Below, piece by piece: positions 12,211-24,545 of a DNA stretch of 64,000 nucleotides; the stretch's first letter is position 1; every line of letters begins with the position of its first letter. A model generated the notes under the pieces. The model worked only from the letters and a program-made list of their open reading frames with translations. It was not told where the DNA came from and searched no databases. This DNA comes from Megalonaias nervosa. Taxonomy: Eukaryota; Mollusca; Bivalvia; Unionida; Unionidae. Location: positions 1 to 64,000 of the forward strand of contig JAECUM010096251.1 of the NCBI GenBank assembly GCA_016617855.1. Direction: 5' to 3'. A program made the position numbers and the translations under genes.

Positions 12211-13592
12211 ATGTTCAAGCGTGTATCTGATCCCGCATTCGACATTTATGCGCCAGTCCTCAAAGGTGAATCTGTGCGCGATTATCAATATTATTCTTAT
12301 GACGCACGAGAGCCAAATCAGCGTGGGAGAAATGAGCTGCAAGTTCAGGATACTAGAAGGTATTTCTAACCCGCTGAAGCATTTATTGAAGTAGAAGGTG
12401 AAACTCTCAAAACAGATGATACTGAATATGAAGCTGATGTTAGGGTTTCTTTTGTTAATAATGGCATCATGGCCTTGTTCGACAGTGCCATGTATATCAT
12501 CGAATGAAAAAAATATTGAATCAATTCAGAAAGACGTCGACGTTGTGACGACGACATTGGGTCTAGCAAGATATTCTGATGATTATTCACGATCCACTGT
12601 TCCGTCTATGCTGTTTGTGAAGGATATTTCTAACCACTCTGACAATACACATAATAATAAAAGAAGACCAAAACGAGTTACAGCTGCTGCTGACGACGCA
12701 GATGTAGAATCGGTTGTTATTGGACCCAATCATAATTCAACTCAGGAATCGCAGTACGTTGATCAATGATGAAAGATGAAAGTAGAAGATTTTCACTTGC
12801 AATTCCACTGCCACACATCTTTGGATTTTGCAGAAATGTCAGAAAGATTGTTTTTGGAGACAAGCATGCAGTTATACTCGTACTATAGGCTACCGACGAT
12901 TATGCATTCTGGCGACCTGCTGGTGATGCTGGTAATACTAACAAAACTTTAATTGTGGATTCCAACAATGATATCATCACTCGCTGAAGACAAACGGCTG
13001 CTCTCTTTTATGGGCTCAGGTGATAAATCAACATTATCATGGTTGACAATGACCTCAGATAGTGTTCAGAGTAACGTTAATGGTTTGTTCACGTGGCCGA
13101 TAGCATCACAGAAAGGTGTCTTTGCACCGCGACATACATAATTGTTGCTTTCCCAAATACTGAACGAGTAAACTCACAAGAACACATTATAATGATATTT
13201 AACAAACTTGGTATTATTGAAATTTCACTGAGAATAAATGGACATTAAGAAACATCCGAAGATGTATGATCTTAAATTTTGAAAATAATCATGTAGCTCG
13301 TGCAAATCATCGTTTGATGACATTCATGGGACGTGAACATAAAATTGATTCTGATCTTCAAATATCACAACTAAATTTCCCAACATTATATCCAGTCTAT
13401 TATTTCGCAATGGAACATTTGGATTTCTTTAAACAATCTGTCGTTGATATACACTTTCAAGCTCGTGTGGCAAGAGGAATTATTCCTGATTACAGAGCAA
13501 TCGCCGTTATACTCTCAGATAAAACAATGCTGCTTGAAGGTGTTGGTGAACGAATGAGAGTCATTGATGCCCAGTGGATAACATGTAATTAA
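12211..13592 (+). pseudogene. Copy A2: decayed double-jelly-roll capsid protein
   Basis: Starts MFKRVSDPAFDI like copy B and can be followed to the C-terminus over about 460 codons. Breaks are seen at several points: TAA at 12367-12369, TGA at 12505-12507, a frame change right after it, and further stops near 12885 and 13140-13260. The longest open pieces are 12398-12769, 12953-13141 and 13266-13592. The last piece covers the capsid C-terminal ~100 residues (LISQ-like and LYPVYYFAMEHLDF segments, then AVILSDKTMLLEGVG). It shows what the C-terminus looks like without the retrotransposon that splits copy B. Confidence 0.75.
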
Positions 13593-13617
13593 ATCGATGA
13601 TGATATTATAATGTCAT

Positions 13618-13928
13618 ATCATCATGTTAGTTTTAATCTGACTTCTGGTCAGATTAAAAAGCTACAATCAGTATAAAAAAGGAACTGTGGAATACAAATA
13701 TTGCTGAAATCAGAACAGATCGCAGGTGGTCAAAATAAACTAGTACTGGCAGAACGTCAACTCAGGCACTTCAAGAATGCCAAACGATCAGCGACTGGAG
13801 TTAAACTTAATCCTCCTGCGGGTGCCATTAAAGACTCAGTCAACACGGGTGGTATATTTCCACTTCCTGCAGATATACCAGCGTTGATAAGCATCGTCGT
13901 CGAGCATCTTGAACAGGTCTTAGTGTAA
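13618..13928 (+). pseudogene. Copy A2: pVI-like protein, truncated
   Basis: Begins with SFNLTSGQIKKLQS, then a stop near 13673. A new frame then gives SEQIAGGQNKLVLAERQ and AGAIKDSVNTGGIFPLPADIPALI. This matches the N-terminal two thirds of the copy B protein. The Ala-rich hydrophobic segment and the Gly/Arg-rich tail are missing. The frame ends VVEHLEQVLV, which resembles the last residues of the copy B protease. A deletion has therefore probably removed the end of pVI and nearly all of the protease. Confidence 0.6.
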
Positions 13929-13934
13929 TATACA

Positions 13935-15023
13935 ATGGTATATATCTTTGGAAGATCTGCTAAAGACAAACCCAAAGGTGACTTATCCAAATATGCAATC
14001 CTTAACGAGGTCAAGACTGAACTCACTGATCTTATGCGTCTCACAGATGTGGACCAAACTGAAGTCGTTGTTTTTCAGGATAAAGAAGGACGGTTAAAGA
14101 AGAGAAATATCCAGTTGACAGATATTATTCTGCGGGTTCCGGATGCGAACGGAGATAACTTAGCGGTGTTTGATAAAAACGGCAAAATTAAAAACTCGGA
14201 GGAATCAATTCTAACACTCATAGGAGAGATTACTCGACGCATCAGAAGAATTGGAGATATTATGCATGGCGATCTCAACTTGAGCAAAAATACAGTTATC
14301 ATTGTGAGAGAACCAAAATCAGACGATGATGTGGCAACAAAAACATACTAAGACAGCAACAATGCCACGATCAGAACTGAGATTGATTATCGTTTACTAT
14401 TCGCCGGTGATACAATGACTGGTTCTCTCAATATGGCTAATAATAAAATTACCGGTCTTAGAGAACCAGAATCAAACGATGACGCTGCAAAGAAGAAATA
14501 CGTGGACAACAGCAATATCCCGATAATGACCTCGCTGATGACAATCAGTGATGGATTGACCACATTTAAATCTGATTATACCACTCACGTAACCACGTTT
14601 TTGAATTCTCGCAGAAACGTAAATAGATCCATTAATGATATGTTTGGAAATCCAGTAGTCATTGACATCAAGCTCTCTGAAATCAAAATGATTACCGACG
14701 AAATGAAAGAGATTACCGATCATTCAATCCCTATAAGCGCAGTAGCGTGTGCATCATTATTATGGACACCACTCAATAAATTTATCAATCATCCCGCCAA
14801 GGTTACCGGAGTGTACAAGTTTTCAGTAATCGGCGTTACAACATTTACAGTATCTGCCACAATTTCACGGCTTTCTCCAATCAACGCATCTTCTGGATCT
14901 GTGTTAGTGATATTCGGTCAAAAAGATGAGGGAACATTCGTGGTGGAAACCGAAGAAACAAACATCGACGCGTTGTGGTATTATTGGTGTATTGAATTCG
15001 TCTCCAGTATACCACCTACTTAA
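13935..15023 (+). pseudogene. Copy A2: fibre-like repeat protein with one stop
   Basis: About 362 codons in one frame, interrupted by a single TAA at 14349-14351. The N-terminus (MVYIFGRSAKDKPKGDLSKY) matches the start of the copy B gene. Two phage-fibre-like repeats of the type GxLNmxxNkIxxLrePxsxxDaatKkYvD lie on either side of the stop. They are followed by a helical stretch (NSRRNVNRSINDMFG) and a C-terminal globular part ending YYWCIEFVSS. Likely a virion surface spike (inference). The rest of the frame is open, so this gene decayed little compared with its neighbours. Confidence 0.65.
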
Positions 15024-15041
15024 AACTTAGCAATATACATA

Positions 15042-15317
15042 ATGAACCAATCGACTGATATTCAACGTTTTACATAGGATCAAGCATTCGAGTGGCATCG
15101 CCAACTGCAAAATATCATCGACGAGTATACAGTAAAACAAAGAAATACCGCAGACGTATCATTGTTACTGATATAATTGTATAGTCTGCATCTGCGGTCA
15201 TCGCTGGAACAGGAACGGTTATCGGCGCATTGTCAGCGTCATACGTGATAACACCAGTAATAGGAATTGGTCTTTCAGTTTCAACATTAATTGCTGATAG
15301 TCTTGATTTAAATAATA
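15042..15317 (+). pseudogene. Copy A2: remnant of the membrane protein gene
   Basis: Starts ATG at 15042 (MNQSTDIQRF, then a stop). It then shows LQNIIDEYTVK in frame, matching KDIIDDYTIK of the copy B membrane protein at 59438. After that, frame changes and stops obscure the hydrophobic segments, whose traces remain near 15190-15290. The C-terminal third is missing. Confidence 0.55.
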
Positions 15318-15473
15318 ATGTCGCAAGAATTACATCAACAGATCGTCTTTAATACAACTCCGTCAAAATCCACGATGGTATCAGGAAGCTCAACCAATCC
15401 AGAATTCAGCGTTAGCTTTCCGACTGCGATTCCATGGAAGAAAATAGAACTAGCACAATTACGAGTGTATCAT
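15318..15473 (+). pseudogene. Copy A2: penton-like protein, 5' end only
   Basis: The first ~52 codons match the copy B penton-like protein almost residue for residue, e.g. NPEFSVSFPTAIP and ELAQLRVYH. Similarity stops abruptly at about 15473, where unrelated sequence begins. This is the right-hand breakpoint of copy A2. The open frame continues to 15548 but encodes unrelated residues. Confidence 0.7.
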
Positions 15474-16678
15474 ATGTCACGTCGCCCTCGTGGACGGGCG
15501 ACAGGTTCAGAAAGGGTCCGTCTTGTTATCAGCTTTTGGTTCATTTGAGGAGATACTACTGTATTCTAAGGGAACGATCTTATTCTAAGGGTGCAATTAA
15601 TGAGAAGAGGCGTCAAATGAAGGAAATATTATTTAATGACAACAAAAGATGAGCCAATCAAATCATGTGACTTACATGAAATGTTTCTGAAATTATAGCG
15701 TGACTAACATTATGAAATGCAATATATTATGATCTAAAGTTTTGTTAGCGTAAGCTGCATGAGTTAGTAGAACACAAATTTGTTTACAAAGCTTGTTAAC
15801 ATAAGTTACGACTAACAGGAAGCAGCAAGGAATTACATATGCTTTTCTAAACTGAAAGTGCTTTTAAATACAGATGCACAGAGCTGAAGCATGCAAGTGG
15901 ATGAGAATGCAGCGTATCAAGCAACTAGCTAGCAATAAAGACTAAAATACTCATGTGTATCTTGTTATTTCTTATATGCAGTGTTAGTACGGTTAGTACT
16001 GAGCCATGCAAGCTATTGGTATTCAATATGTTCTCATTTGTTCATTATTCATTCATATCTTTTCTTTAAGCCGACAGGGACGTGTAAACGACCGGCCCTC
16101 CGTCCTGACACCAGTAATGAAACAAACTGGAATAATCGGGTGTGGTGGGTAATTAAGTGTGTGGTGTTTGAGTGGCACCGTCTTACGTCAGCCAAGGAGT
16201 TTATAATTGTTTGGCGAACACTTTCACTTGAGATTAATCTCTGGGACTTTGAAACAAATGATCTAACTTGAGAGTAAAGGTCGATGTAGATGAGAAAGAG
16301 ATAACCATAGCGAATTTGTTTATAATTTTGAAAATAACATAGCCAAGACAAGATATTACACGTTTTGTCAGTGATAGTGATGTGACACTAAAAAAAGAAT
16401 ACATAAGAACCAAATGGTTAAGTACATGGCTAACATGCAAAGCTAAAATGGTCAAAATGCAAAACAAACAAGTTACTATACAAAATGTTCGGTGAATGTG
16501 AGGTGTCTTAAAATGTTTAGGGACACTCTATAATGGTCGTTGAGACCATACACTACGGATTGTCTCTTATGTCTCCTCCTAGAATGGTCTTTAAGTGGCG
16601 TCAATACCAACGACGCAACTGCTTTCCTGAATTGGATTTTCATCTGTGTCGTATTCTTCTGTCACTGTGCCTAACACG
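15474..16678. other. Non-coding stretch, no gene seen
   Basis: Begins at the truncation point of copy A2. Several frames of 72-100 codons are open but none shows a motif I know. A 7-bp palindrome (GTCGCCC/GGGCGAC) sits at the junction. Confidence 0.5.
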
Positions 16679-17500
16679 GGTCTAAATGTCACATTGTTCA
16701 CTTGAAGCATCGAGACGAAGATTTTTCCAGTCACGTCCATCTTTGAAATATTCGTGTAGATCACAAGCTATACACACATCTTCGTACACATCCAAAGCTG
16801 AGAAAGTTTTACGAATTTTTTCTTCACGTACAGGTAGAGAAGTATCAATATAAACGCGCAACGTTTTTAACAGAACGAGTCTCTCGTGCACATTTAAAGA
16901 AGCACACATAGTGTCTTTGTAGGTACTATTCGTAAATAGCCAATAAGGAATCATCTTGCATACGAAATACTAGAAACGAAGTCACTAACACGCACACCAC
17001 TTGGCGTCCAAAATTTAAAGGAAAGAGATCTTGTAAAGGGTTTTGATAATCCTCCAAAGTCTGAATATTGTCATTGATTTGTTTCCACGGAATCTCTTGC
17101 AAAGTTACTGATAAAGGTCGCGGTATGTCGGCAAGCTTTTATACCCACGTCAGGCAACTTCTGAACGTCCCTTATTTAGTCCAGCCAATGTGGTGTTTTT
17201 ATTCTTTAGCCGATCATTGGCACGAGAGTTTGCGTAGAAAATTGTAGAAACTGGATAAGTCCCTGACAACATAAACGTTGCACATCGTGAAGAAATCTGT
17301 TCTTTGATCACTACTTCTTCTTTCAAACGTATTTCCAACCTTCCAAGCTGGGTGTGTCGTCTGGAAATTGATGTAACACTTCCAGCATGTAAATTGTTTT
17401 CAACCTGTAAAGTCCCTCATGTGAAGTCTCGAACACCAAAGCATTTCTTACGCTAAGTGTTAAGGAACAATTTGGAGTTAGTGTAATAACACCGATATTA
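16679..17500 (-). pseudogene. Unrecognised broken coding region
   Basis: Reading right to left, consecutive open segments change frame but have coding-like composition. The first is a stretch with VITLTPNCSLTLSVRNALVF (about 17500-17430), continuing through EGLYRLKTIYMLEVLHQFPD to about 17335. The second is MEIRLKEEVVIKEQ (17338-17150). The third has LQEIPWKQINDNIQTLEDYQ (about 17110-17050). The fourth is MIPYWLFTNSTYKDTM to the end at 16682, charged and Cys-containing. I do not recognise the family. The first segment faintly recalls envelope-type glycoproteins of retroelements, but that is weak. It may be another endogenous viral remnant. Confidence 0.4.
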
Positions 17501-17533
17501 TTTTTGCACTTAGCTCAAGACCACATAGGTTTA

Positions 17534-17640
17534 GGCATGCTGTATGCATAGTACCTACCTAGAATCATGACGAATGATGAAACTTGGCATGCTGTATGCA
17601 TAGTACCCTACCTAGAATCATGAAGAATCATGAAACTTGG
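17534..17640. repeat. Two-copy 52-bp direct repeat
   Basis: The unit beginning 'ggcatgctgtatgcatagta' occurs at 17534 and again at 17586, followed by 'cctagaatcatga'. The copies are nearly identical. No function is visible. Confidence 0.85.
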
Positions 17641-19439
17641 CAAGAGAATGCATCTTAATAAGTACTTGACCCATATTGCATAATGATGTCCATCCTATAT
17701 ATATTGCATGATTATCATGTCAGGCTTAAGCTGTACTGGCTAATCGAAATAAAAATCACTGAAACATGTGATCAGCATGTTTACCAACAATTATTAATGT
17801 GGGCAAGTTTTATTGTTTGAAATAACTTGCTTCATTTTATTTCCAAATAATCTGAATGAGAAATTGACAGATAAAAGTTTACTCAAGCAGGCTGTCACTC
17901 CAGGTTTACTCAAAGCCTGTGACATCAGACTAGACAAATCTGGTTTATAGGGCTGAATAGTCATGATAGCTTCTGAAGCAGACTTTAGGACCAATGAAAG
18001 AAACAAAATTATTTGTTTTTTTTAATTAGCTCATTAAAGAACCTTAATATCATAGAAAAACTGTTCATTGTATATTTTGGTGTTATTTGTGCCCTGTCAC
18101 AAGAACCGAGAGTTAATAGATTATGCTCATTATATAATTTATTTTCTGCATGATAATTAATGTTTGCCTGACAGCTAGACATAACTCAAATCTTCATAGA
18201 GACAAGATATGCAATATGAATTACGTTCTTGTTCTTTTTGGGTACATTCTTGTACCTAATATTTAGTATTTCCATTATCGTTTTGGTTTTAACAGCTTAG
18301 AGGTTTAATAAAATCATACTGGAAACCATCCGATCTGACAAGACAAACTAATGCTTCAATAGACATTTAATTAATTTTCACAATACTTTGCAAATTTCCA
18401 GGATGGTATCTCAGTGTAGGACAGACTCATGACTCGTGGTATTGGCTTAAATGTGCAGTCTTATTTCCTATTTTAGCAAGTACTTTATCATATTTTAAGT
18501 TGGGATTTCGCCTCAGCAGATGCAAAAGACTATCAAAAACACTCTTTCAGCTATTAAGAGCTTTAATTCCAATCTTGCTGGTGCAGAAATCGGGTTTCAT
18601 CATTTGTTATAGATGCAACTTAATCGCCATAGCACTTGTATCCCAACCCCCAACCCATTCAGATGCACAATGCATTGGACAGATAGTATTTGTTTACATG
18701 TGTGAATATAGGTATATTAAATTGTACGTCGGTATACTCTTTGTTGGTGAGATAGAACACAGTGTTTTGTAGAACACGTTTTATTGTTTAGAACACAATT
18801 TGTTGCCATTAGTTGCTTGCAAGTTTTTGTACTGTAACCTGGGCTTTTAAGTAGCTTTTATGTTTGCCATATTTTTCTGTTTGCTTGTGTTTTACTAATA
18901 CTAATAATTTAGTTTTGTTTACTGCTTGATCCTTGCTCTTTAGTATGCATGCTTAATTTTTATTATCTGTTTTGATTTATTAGTCTGCTGGTAGCCCACC
19001 CTCCCAGTCTGGGATGAAATAAGAGGAGTCTTTTACAGTACAACACAAAATGCCAACAGAGAAATAGGGAAGTTCCAGATTAATATTATCTTTTCATACA
19101 GTTAAAATGTTCAACTGATTTTCTCAAAACCAAAATGACTTTTCTCACCCAGTTACTTTTAATAATTCTGAACCAATTTATAGCTTACTTTATTTTTCAC
19201 AAACACATGCATGACTTAGTACTAAAGTTTACTTAATGTTGAGTTTGGCTTATTTTTGCACATAACACGTTGCATAGATATGAGTTGGGCATATTTTCAG
19301 GCACATCTTTCTTTGAAATGCAATGTTTGTAGAGTGAACTCAGTAATTTGTAGTAGAAAGTCACAGGTTGAATGCTTCCTTTGGCCAGATCAGCTCAGGT
19401 TGGCTGCCTCCGCAATTCACTTGGAATGGCCGTTAGGTC
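17641..19439. other. Non-coding stretch, no clear gene
   Basis: AT-rich. A minus-strand frame at 17794-18006 follows a pyrimidine-rich AG (near 17990) and contains SASEAIMTIQPYKPDLSSLM. It could be an exon but is not recognised. The frame at 18500-18772 has no motif. Confidence 0.4.
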
Positions 19440-19490
19440 AGATTTCCTTGGCATATTGTAGCCAGTAATGTGCTAAAAGCCAACAAAAAG
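19440..19490 (+). mobile_element. SINE tail fragment
   Basis: Short stretch ('attgtagccagtaatgtgct') resembling the tail of the SINE at 8467-8696 in the same orientation. It is probably a truncated insertion. Confidence 0.35.
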
Positions 19491-19602
19491 AATGCATGAT
19501 ATGGAATTTTTAGCATATAGACCATCAGTGTTCCTTTAATAAATGACCTATTCTGCATGAATTTGTCAGTTGTTAGGACAGCCAATTTAACAGTCAATCC
19601 AA

Positions 19603-19862
19603 CTGTTGTTGTTATCATGGGTATAATGCCATTTTCAGCACATGATAGGCTATACATAGCAGCCAGTATGACTGGTAGAGGAAGAAACCAGGAAAATTGG
19701 GGAAGAACCACCCTCCATGGGAAGTGACTGACAAGCCTCTTGACACACCAACATAGGCTGAGCCTGAGCTTAAGACCCATACAGACTGAGGTGAGATGAC
19801 AGTGGCCAGTAAAAGCAAGTGCTTTAGACCACTCTGCCACCCGGGACACTGATAAATCCCAT
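19603..19862 (-). mobile_element. tRNA-derived SINE, minus orientation
   Basis: On the minus strand the head shows an A-box (GGGTGGCAGAGTGGTCTAAAG). The tail reads 'tgctatgtatagcctatcat', which aligns with the tail of the copy at 8467-8696. The terminal 'gcattataccc' corresponds to the 'cgttaaaccc' end of that copy. The copies are clearly diverged. The open frames across this region are by-products. Confidence 0.6.
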
Positions 19863-20278
19863 GTCTTCCAGTGAATGTAGTCTCAAAATCATAACACTCT
19901 TGAACTGGACACTTGCTCTGACCCATCACACTGATTACTTTTGAAAGCTTGTTTTTGATTTGTTGATTTTGGAAATTCACTTTAGGACTCCAACTCTTGA
20001 GTTTTGTGATCATACTGTTACACCTAGCATTCTTTGGGAAAGGGACAAAGAGTCACTCTGAACCACAATTAAGGGGACAAAATTTAAAAAGGTATGAGAC
20101 AACTATTGTGAGACATATTGAATTTTGTGTAAGAAAAGCTGATAATATGCATATACTCTTCATAGCATACAAATCTTTATTTTAGTTTACATGTAAAACT
20201 TCATCATATCTATTCAGTTATTGAAAGTCTTCTTTCTCTGCTCTCCATTGCCTAAGAGCATGTAAGAAGTTGTAATCC
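19863..20278. other. Non-coding stretch, no gene seen
   Basis: AT-rich sequence between the SINE and the hAT-like scrap. I see no coding or RNA motif. Confidence 0.5.
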
Positions 20279-20510
20279 TCAACTCTTGGTACCTTTTGAG
20301 AGTTGTTCATCAAAAACTTCAATCAGTGTTCTGATAATCTGTTGTTTCACTGTCTTTGAGCCATCTTGTGTGCTGAATCCATGTTCACATGTAGCTGTGT
20401 GAGGACAAAAGACAAGAACAAGCTGAATAACTTTGGCAGATTTGGTAAGTTTGAAGTATGATTGGCTGCATTCGTTCTCCAAAGTGCTGGAAAATTGTAC
20501 TTTTGATAGC
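20279..20510 (-). pseudogene. Possible hAT transposase C-terminal fragment
   Basis: The minus-strand frame contains AKVIQLVLVFCPHTATCEHG followed by FSTQDGSK. hAT transposases end with a dimerisation region in which a short hydrophobic helix leads into a [S/T]xxCERGFSxxNxxK motif, and this stretch resembles it. Only about 70 codons remain. There is no DDE core, zinc finger or terminal repeat, so it can only be a relic. Confidence 0.4.
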
Positions 20511-20970
20511 TACAACCTCTAACTATTTCTTTCACAAACTTCATTCCTGAAGTGTAAATTTGACTTTCAATACTGGCCGATATTGAAATTGTCCTAATAT
20601 TTTCACAGTACCAAGTGAGCAAGAGTCATCTGAATTTTATCACTGCCATGTGACACTAAATCATCCTGTGAAACAAATGAAATGGCTCTCGTTTATAATG
20701 CTTCCCTAATCCAAGTTTCCTCTTACCCTTCATTTTTGATATTTGAACATTTATGTTTCGGCGTTGGGTCAGTCATTGGCCTTGCAAAACCTTGGAATCA
20801 TCAGCCAACATGAGGTGGCGGCATAGAGTAGCTGCTTATCAGCATACTGAGCAAACTTCAACGATGATACCACGAGACATGCCTGCATGAAGTCAATATG
20901 ACAATGATTCATATTCTATGAAATTGTGAATATTAGAGTCTTTATTACCTAATGTGTTAACAGACGACAT

Positions 20971-21274
20971 GAAACTGAGGCATTGCAATTTTGCCATTTG
21001 CGTTGTTAGTTACATGGCTACAAGAAATTGAGCATTGCAATTTTGCCATTTGATTTGCTAGTTACACGGCTACAAGAAACTGAGGCATTACAATTTTGCC
21101 ATCTGCAATTGTTAGTTACATGGTTACAAGAAACTGAGACATTGCAATTTCGCCATTTGATTTGCAAGATACATGGCTACAACAAACTGAGGCATTGCAA
21201 CTTTGCCATTTGATTTGCTTGTTACATGGCTACAAGAAACTGAGGCATTGCAAATTTGCCATTTGTTTTGCTAG
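20971..21274 (+). repeat. ~50-bp minisatellite, left part
   Basis: About six units of the type 'ctacaagaaactgaggcattgcaattttgccatttg...ctagttacatgg' are tandemly arrayed. The array is interrupted at 21275 by a solo LTR and resumes at 22184 in the same phase. Confidence 0.9.
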
Positions 21275-22183
21275 TGTTACGTATCGGTTCGTTTAAAATA
21301 ACATAAAGAAAAGAGCGAAGACAACAAGCTTTGTACATTTTAACAAAAATAACTTATTTACCTGGACAACACGGTGAAAAGGTGCAAATATGAAATAGGA
21401 CTTACGATTTGCGAAAAAAACCCAAACATTTGTCCTAGAATTGTGAAGAACATATAAGTCTTATCAATAAACAGTTCTAATTGAAGCTAGTGTGAATCTC
21501 AACTCCGTTTCAAGATGGTGGATAATGACGTCAGACGAAGTTTTTTACACAAATATCCAGAATTTTCACTTTGAATCACAATTTGTACTGTTCTGTTCCA
21601 ATTTAGAATCAACTTCACTAAATGTCTTTGTCCATAGCCAGTTGTGTATAGTTCTCCAGGGAAAACAATTATTGTTTAAAAAGTAGATGAACTACAGCTG
21701 TCATCTATAAAAATAAACATCTCGCTCTACAGACGTACAAATGAACAACTCTTTCCAGCAACTGAAAAAGAATACCTTCTTCTCAAGGTATATGAACGAC
21801 TCCACAAGGTGTTAAAATATGACTGACCACTATTTCACAGATACCTGAGTACTTAAGCTGAATGAAAACGTCATTTCATGTACACGTACGAAGAACGCGT
21901 GGTGATTTCGAAATCTCACAATTGAAGTATAGAATGTCAACAAGTATAATTAGAAATTACCTTGGTCACAACCAATCATCTACCTAGCTTGTTTATCAAG
22001 CCAGCAATCTAAGAAAATTGCTTACGAAACCCTAAGAGTCATATTTACGTTCTAAATTAACACGACGTTTCTTTCAAAATATCAGACCCTGTGAATATAA
22101 TCATCACAGCAAAAATTATAATAACGGAATAGAAAAAAGTTCAAATTTTAACACACAAGTAATTAAACTACATGGCCGTAACA
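21275..22183 (-). mobile_element. Solo LTR inside minisatellite, 4-bp duplication
   Basis: A 909-bp sequence starting TGTTACGTATCGG and ending GGCCGTAACA. It is flanked by CTAG on both sides (21271-21274 and 22184-22187). On the minus strand it follows the LTRs of the 39-57 kb array. Landmarks include ACAAGCTTTGT, CACGGTGAAAAGGT, ACTTACGATTTGCG and the segment AAATGTCTTTGTCCA. It is diverged from that array by many substitutions and small indels but clearly belongs to the same family. Confidence 0.85.
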
Positions 22184-22366
22184 CTAGTTACATTGCTACA
22201 AGAAACTGAGACATTGCAATTTTGCCATTTGATTTCCTAGTTACATGGCTACAAGAAACTGAGGCAATGCAATTTTGCCATTTGCATTGCTAGTTACATG
22301 ACTACAAGAAATTGAGGCATTGCAATTTTGCCATTTGCATTGCTAGTTACATGGCTAGGAGAAACG
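22184..22366 (+). repeat. ~50-bp minisatellite, right part
   Basis: Continuation of the array at 20971-21274 after the solo LTR: about three and a half units ending near 'ggctaggagaaacg'. Confidence 0.85.
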
Positions 22367-22512
22367 TGCAACCTACATGTCTATGACGTGAGAGGTCCAA
22401 GAGTTACATGATATAAATAATAAACTCCTTTCCAATCCTATTGTACAAAAGTTCGGAAATATGTATTGAAAGTCACATACTGTTTGAAAAATAATAACAG
22501 TACACATAATTC

Positions 22513-23470
<958 letters not shown>

Positions 23471-23596
23471 GCTAACCTTGCCATTAACCCTGCAGCCCTG
23501 ATGCCAGGGGCAGCACCCCCTATGAAGGAATAAGCACCTCAGAGTGTAGGATTTGACCAACCAGCAGATGTGAAAACTCTCTCCAGTGCTAATAAG
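23471..23596 (+). pseudogene. WASHC2: WASHC2/FAM21-like exon with in-frame stop
   Basis: Encodes ANLAINPAALMPGAAPP, matching the conserved LQANLAINPAALLP stretch of the FAM21 middle region. After an in-frame TAA at 23531-23533 it continues in the same frame with VGFDQPADVKTLSSANK, which matches the FAM21 FDLPAxxxTLxSANK segment. It is bounded by an acceptor (cttttaaag) and a donor (AATAAG|gtagta) and is 42 codons long, phase 0 at both ends. FAM21 is the WASH-complex subunit that tethers the complex to retromer on endosomes. One base could account for the stop, so this may be a recent pseudogene, a null allele or a sequencing error. Confidence 0.7.
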
Positions 23597-24545
23597 GTAG
23601 TAGGATGAGTAAGTTTTGTATTTGGCAGTTTTTCACCTGTGAAGATCTAGCCCCTGCAGGGTTATTCCCCTTGAATTAACTAATGATTGCAGGAACCCGA
23701 TTTATTAACAGGGATTAGGAGGAGAATATGAACTAGTGACTTAACAAATAACAGAATCTAAATAGATTTTTAGCATTTTTCTAAAGTTTGTATGGATTCA
23801 AAAAAAAAGGGTAGTTTCCTACCCCATTCTAGAACAAATTAAATGAAATGATGAAAGCTGGTAATTTTAAAGGAATTAGGAATTGCTTGTTAAAAGAAAA
23901 TTGAGTAGATAATACTTTTATTTTGAAGTGTGTATAGAATGCTTCAAAACATTTCTGTGCAATGAAACATTTTGAAAGAAGATACGTGTATTTGTATTTT
24001 ACAAGGAATTTAGTTTTGATTGTGAAAATCTAGCTTAACGTTAGAGCAATACAATGAAAATTTAACACAAAAACAGTCCACACAACATTTAGATTTTTGT
24101 ATAAGTTAAAAGAAGAAAAGCTGAATATATTGGTTACATATGGGCTTGAATATCAATTTACTTTAAATCTATTGCCCCCTTTAATATAGATCAGCTTTAC
24201 ACCAGCCACTTTGTGTACAATGCCATGATTAGACAACCTAGATCAGTTTTTAAAGGTTTTTAAAGTTTAATGAATAAATCACAGTTCATAATTAAGGTCT
24301 AATTAAATAATTAATTTACATGCAGACAGTATATCAACTTTAATATATCAATTTACATGTATACTCTATAGCAAGTATAATGAGGAAAGTGTAATGTGAA
24401 TATTACTCATGAAAAGCACTACATTTTCACCATTATGTTTTGTTTCCTTCACAACTTTTCATAGAAATTTAATCCGTGTCATTGGAATAGTTATGTAACG
24501 GCTGGTTTCCTGATGTACATGTGTACCTTCTTATTCCATCAAGAG

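Noticed and set aside
19433..20013. Two overlapping minus-strand frames of 132-138 codons
   Set aside because: They cover the SINE at 19603-19862 and differ only in frame; composition is that of the repeat.
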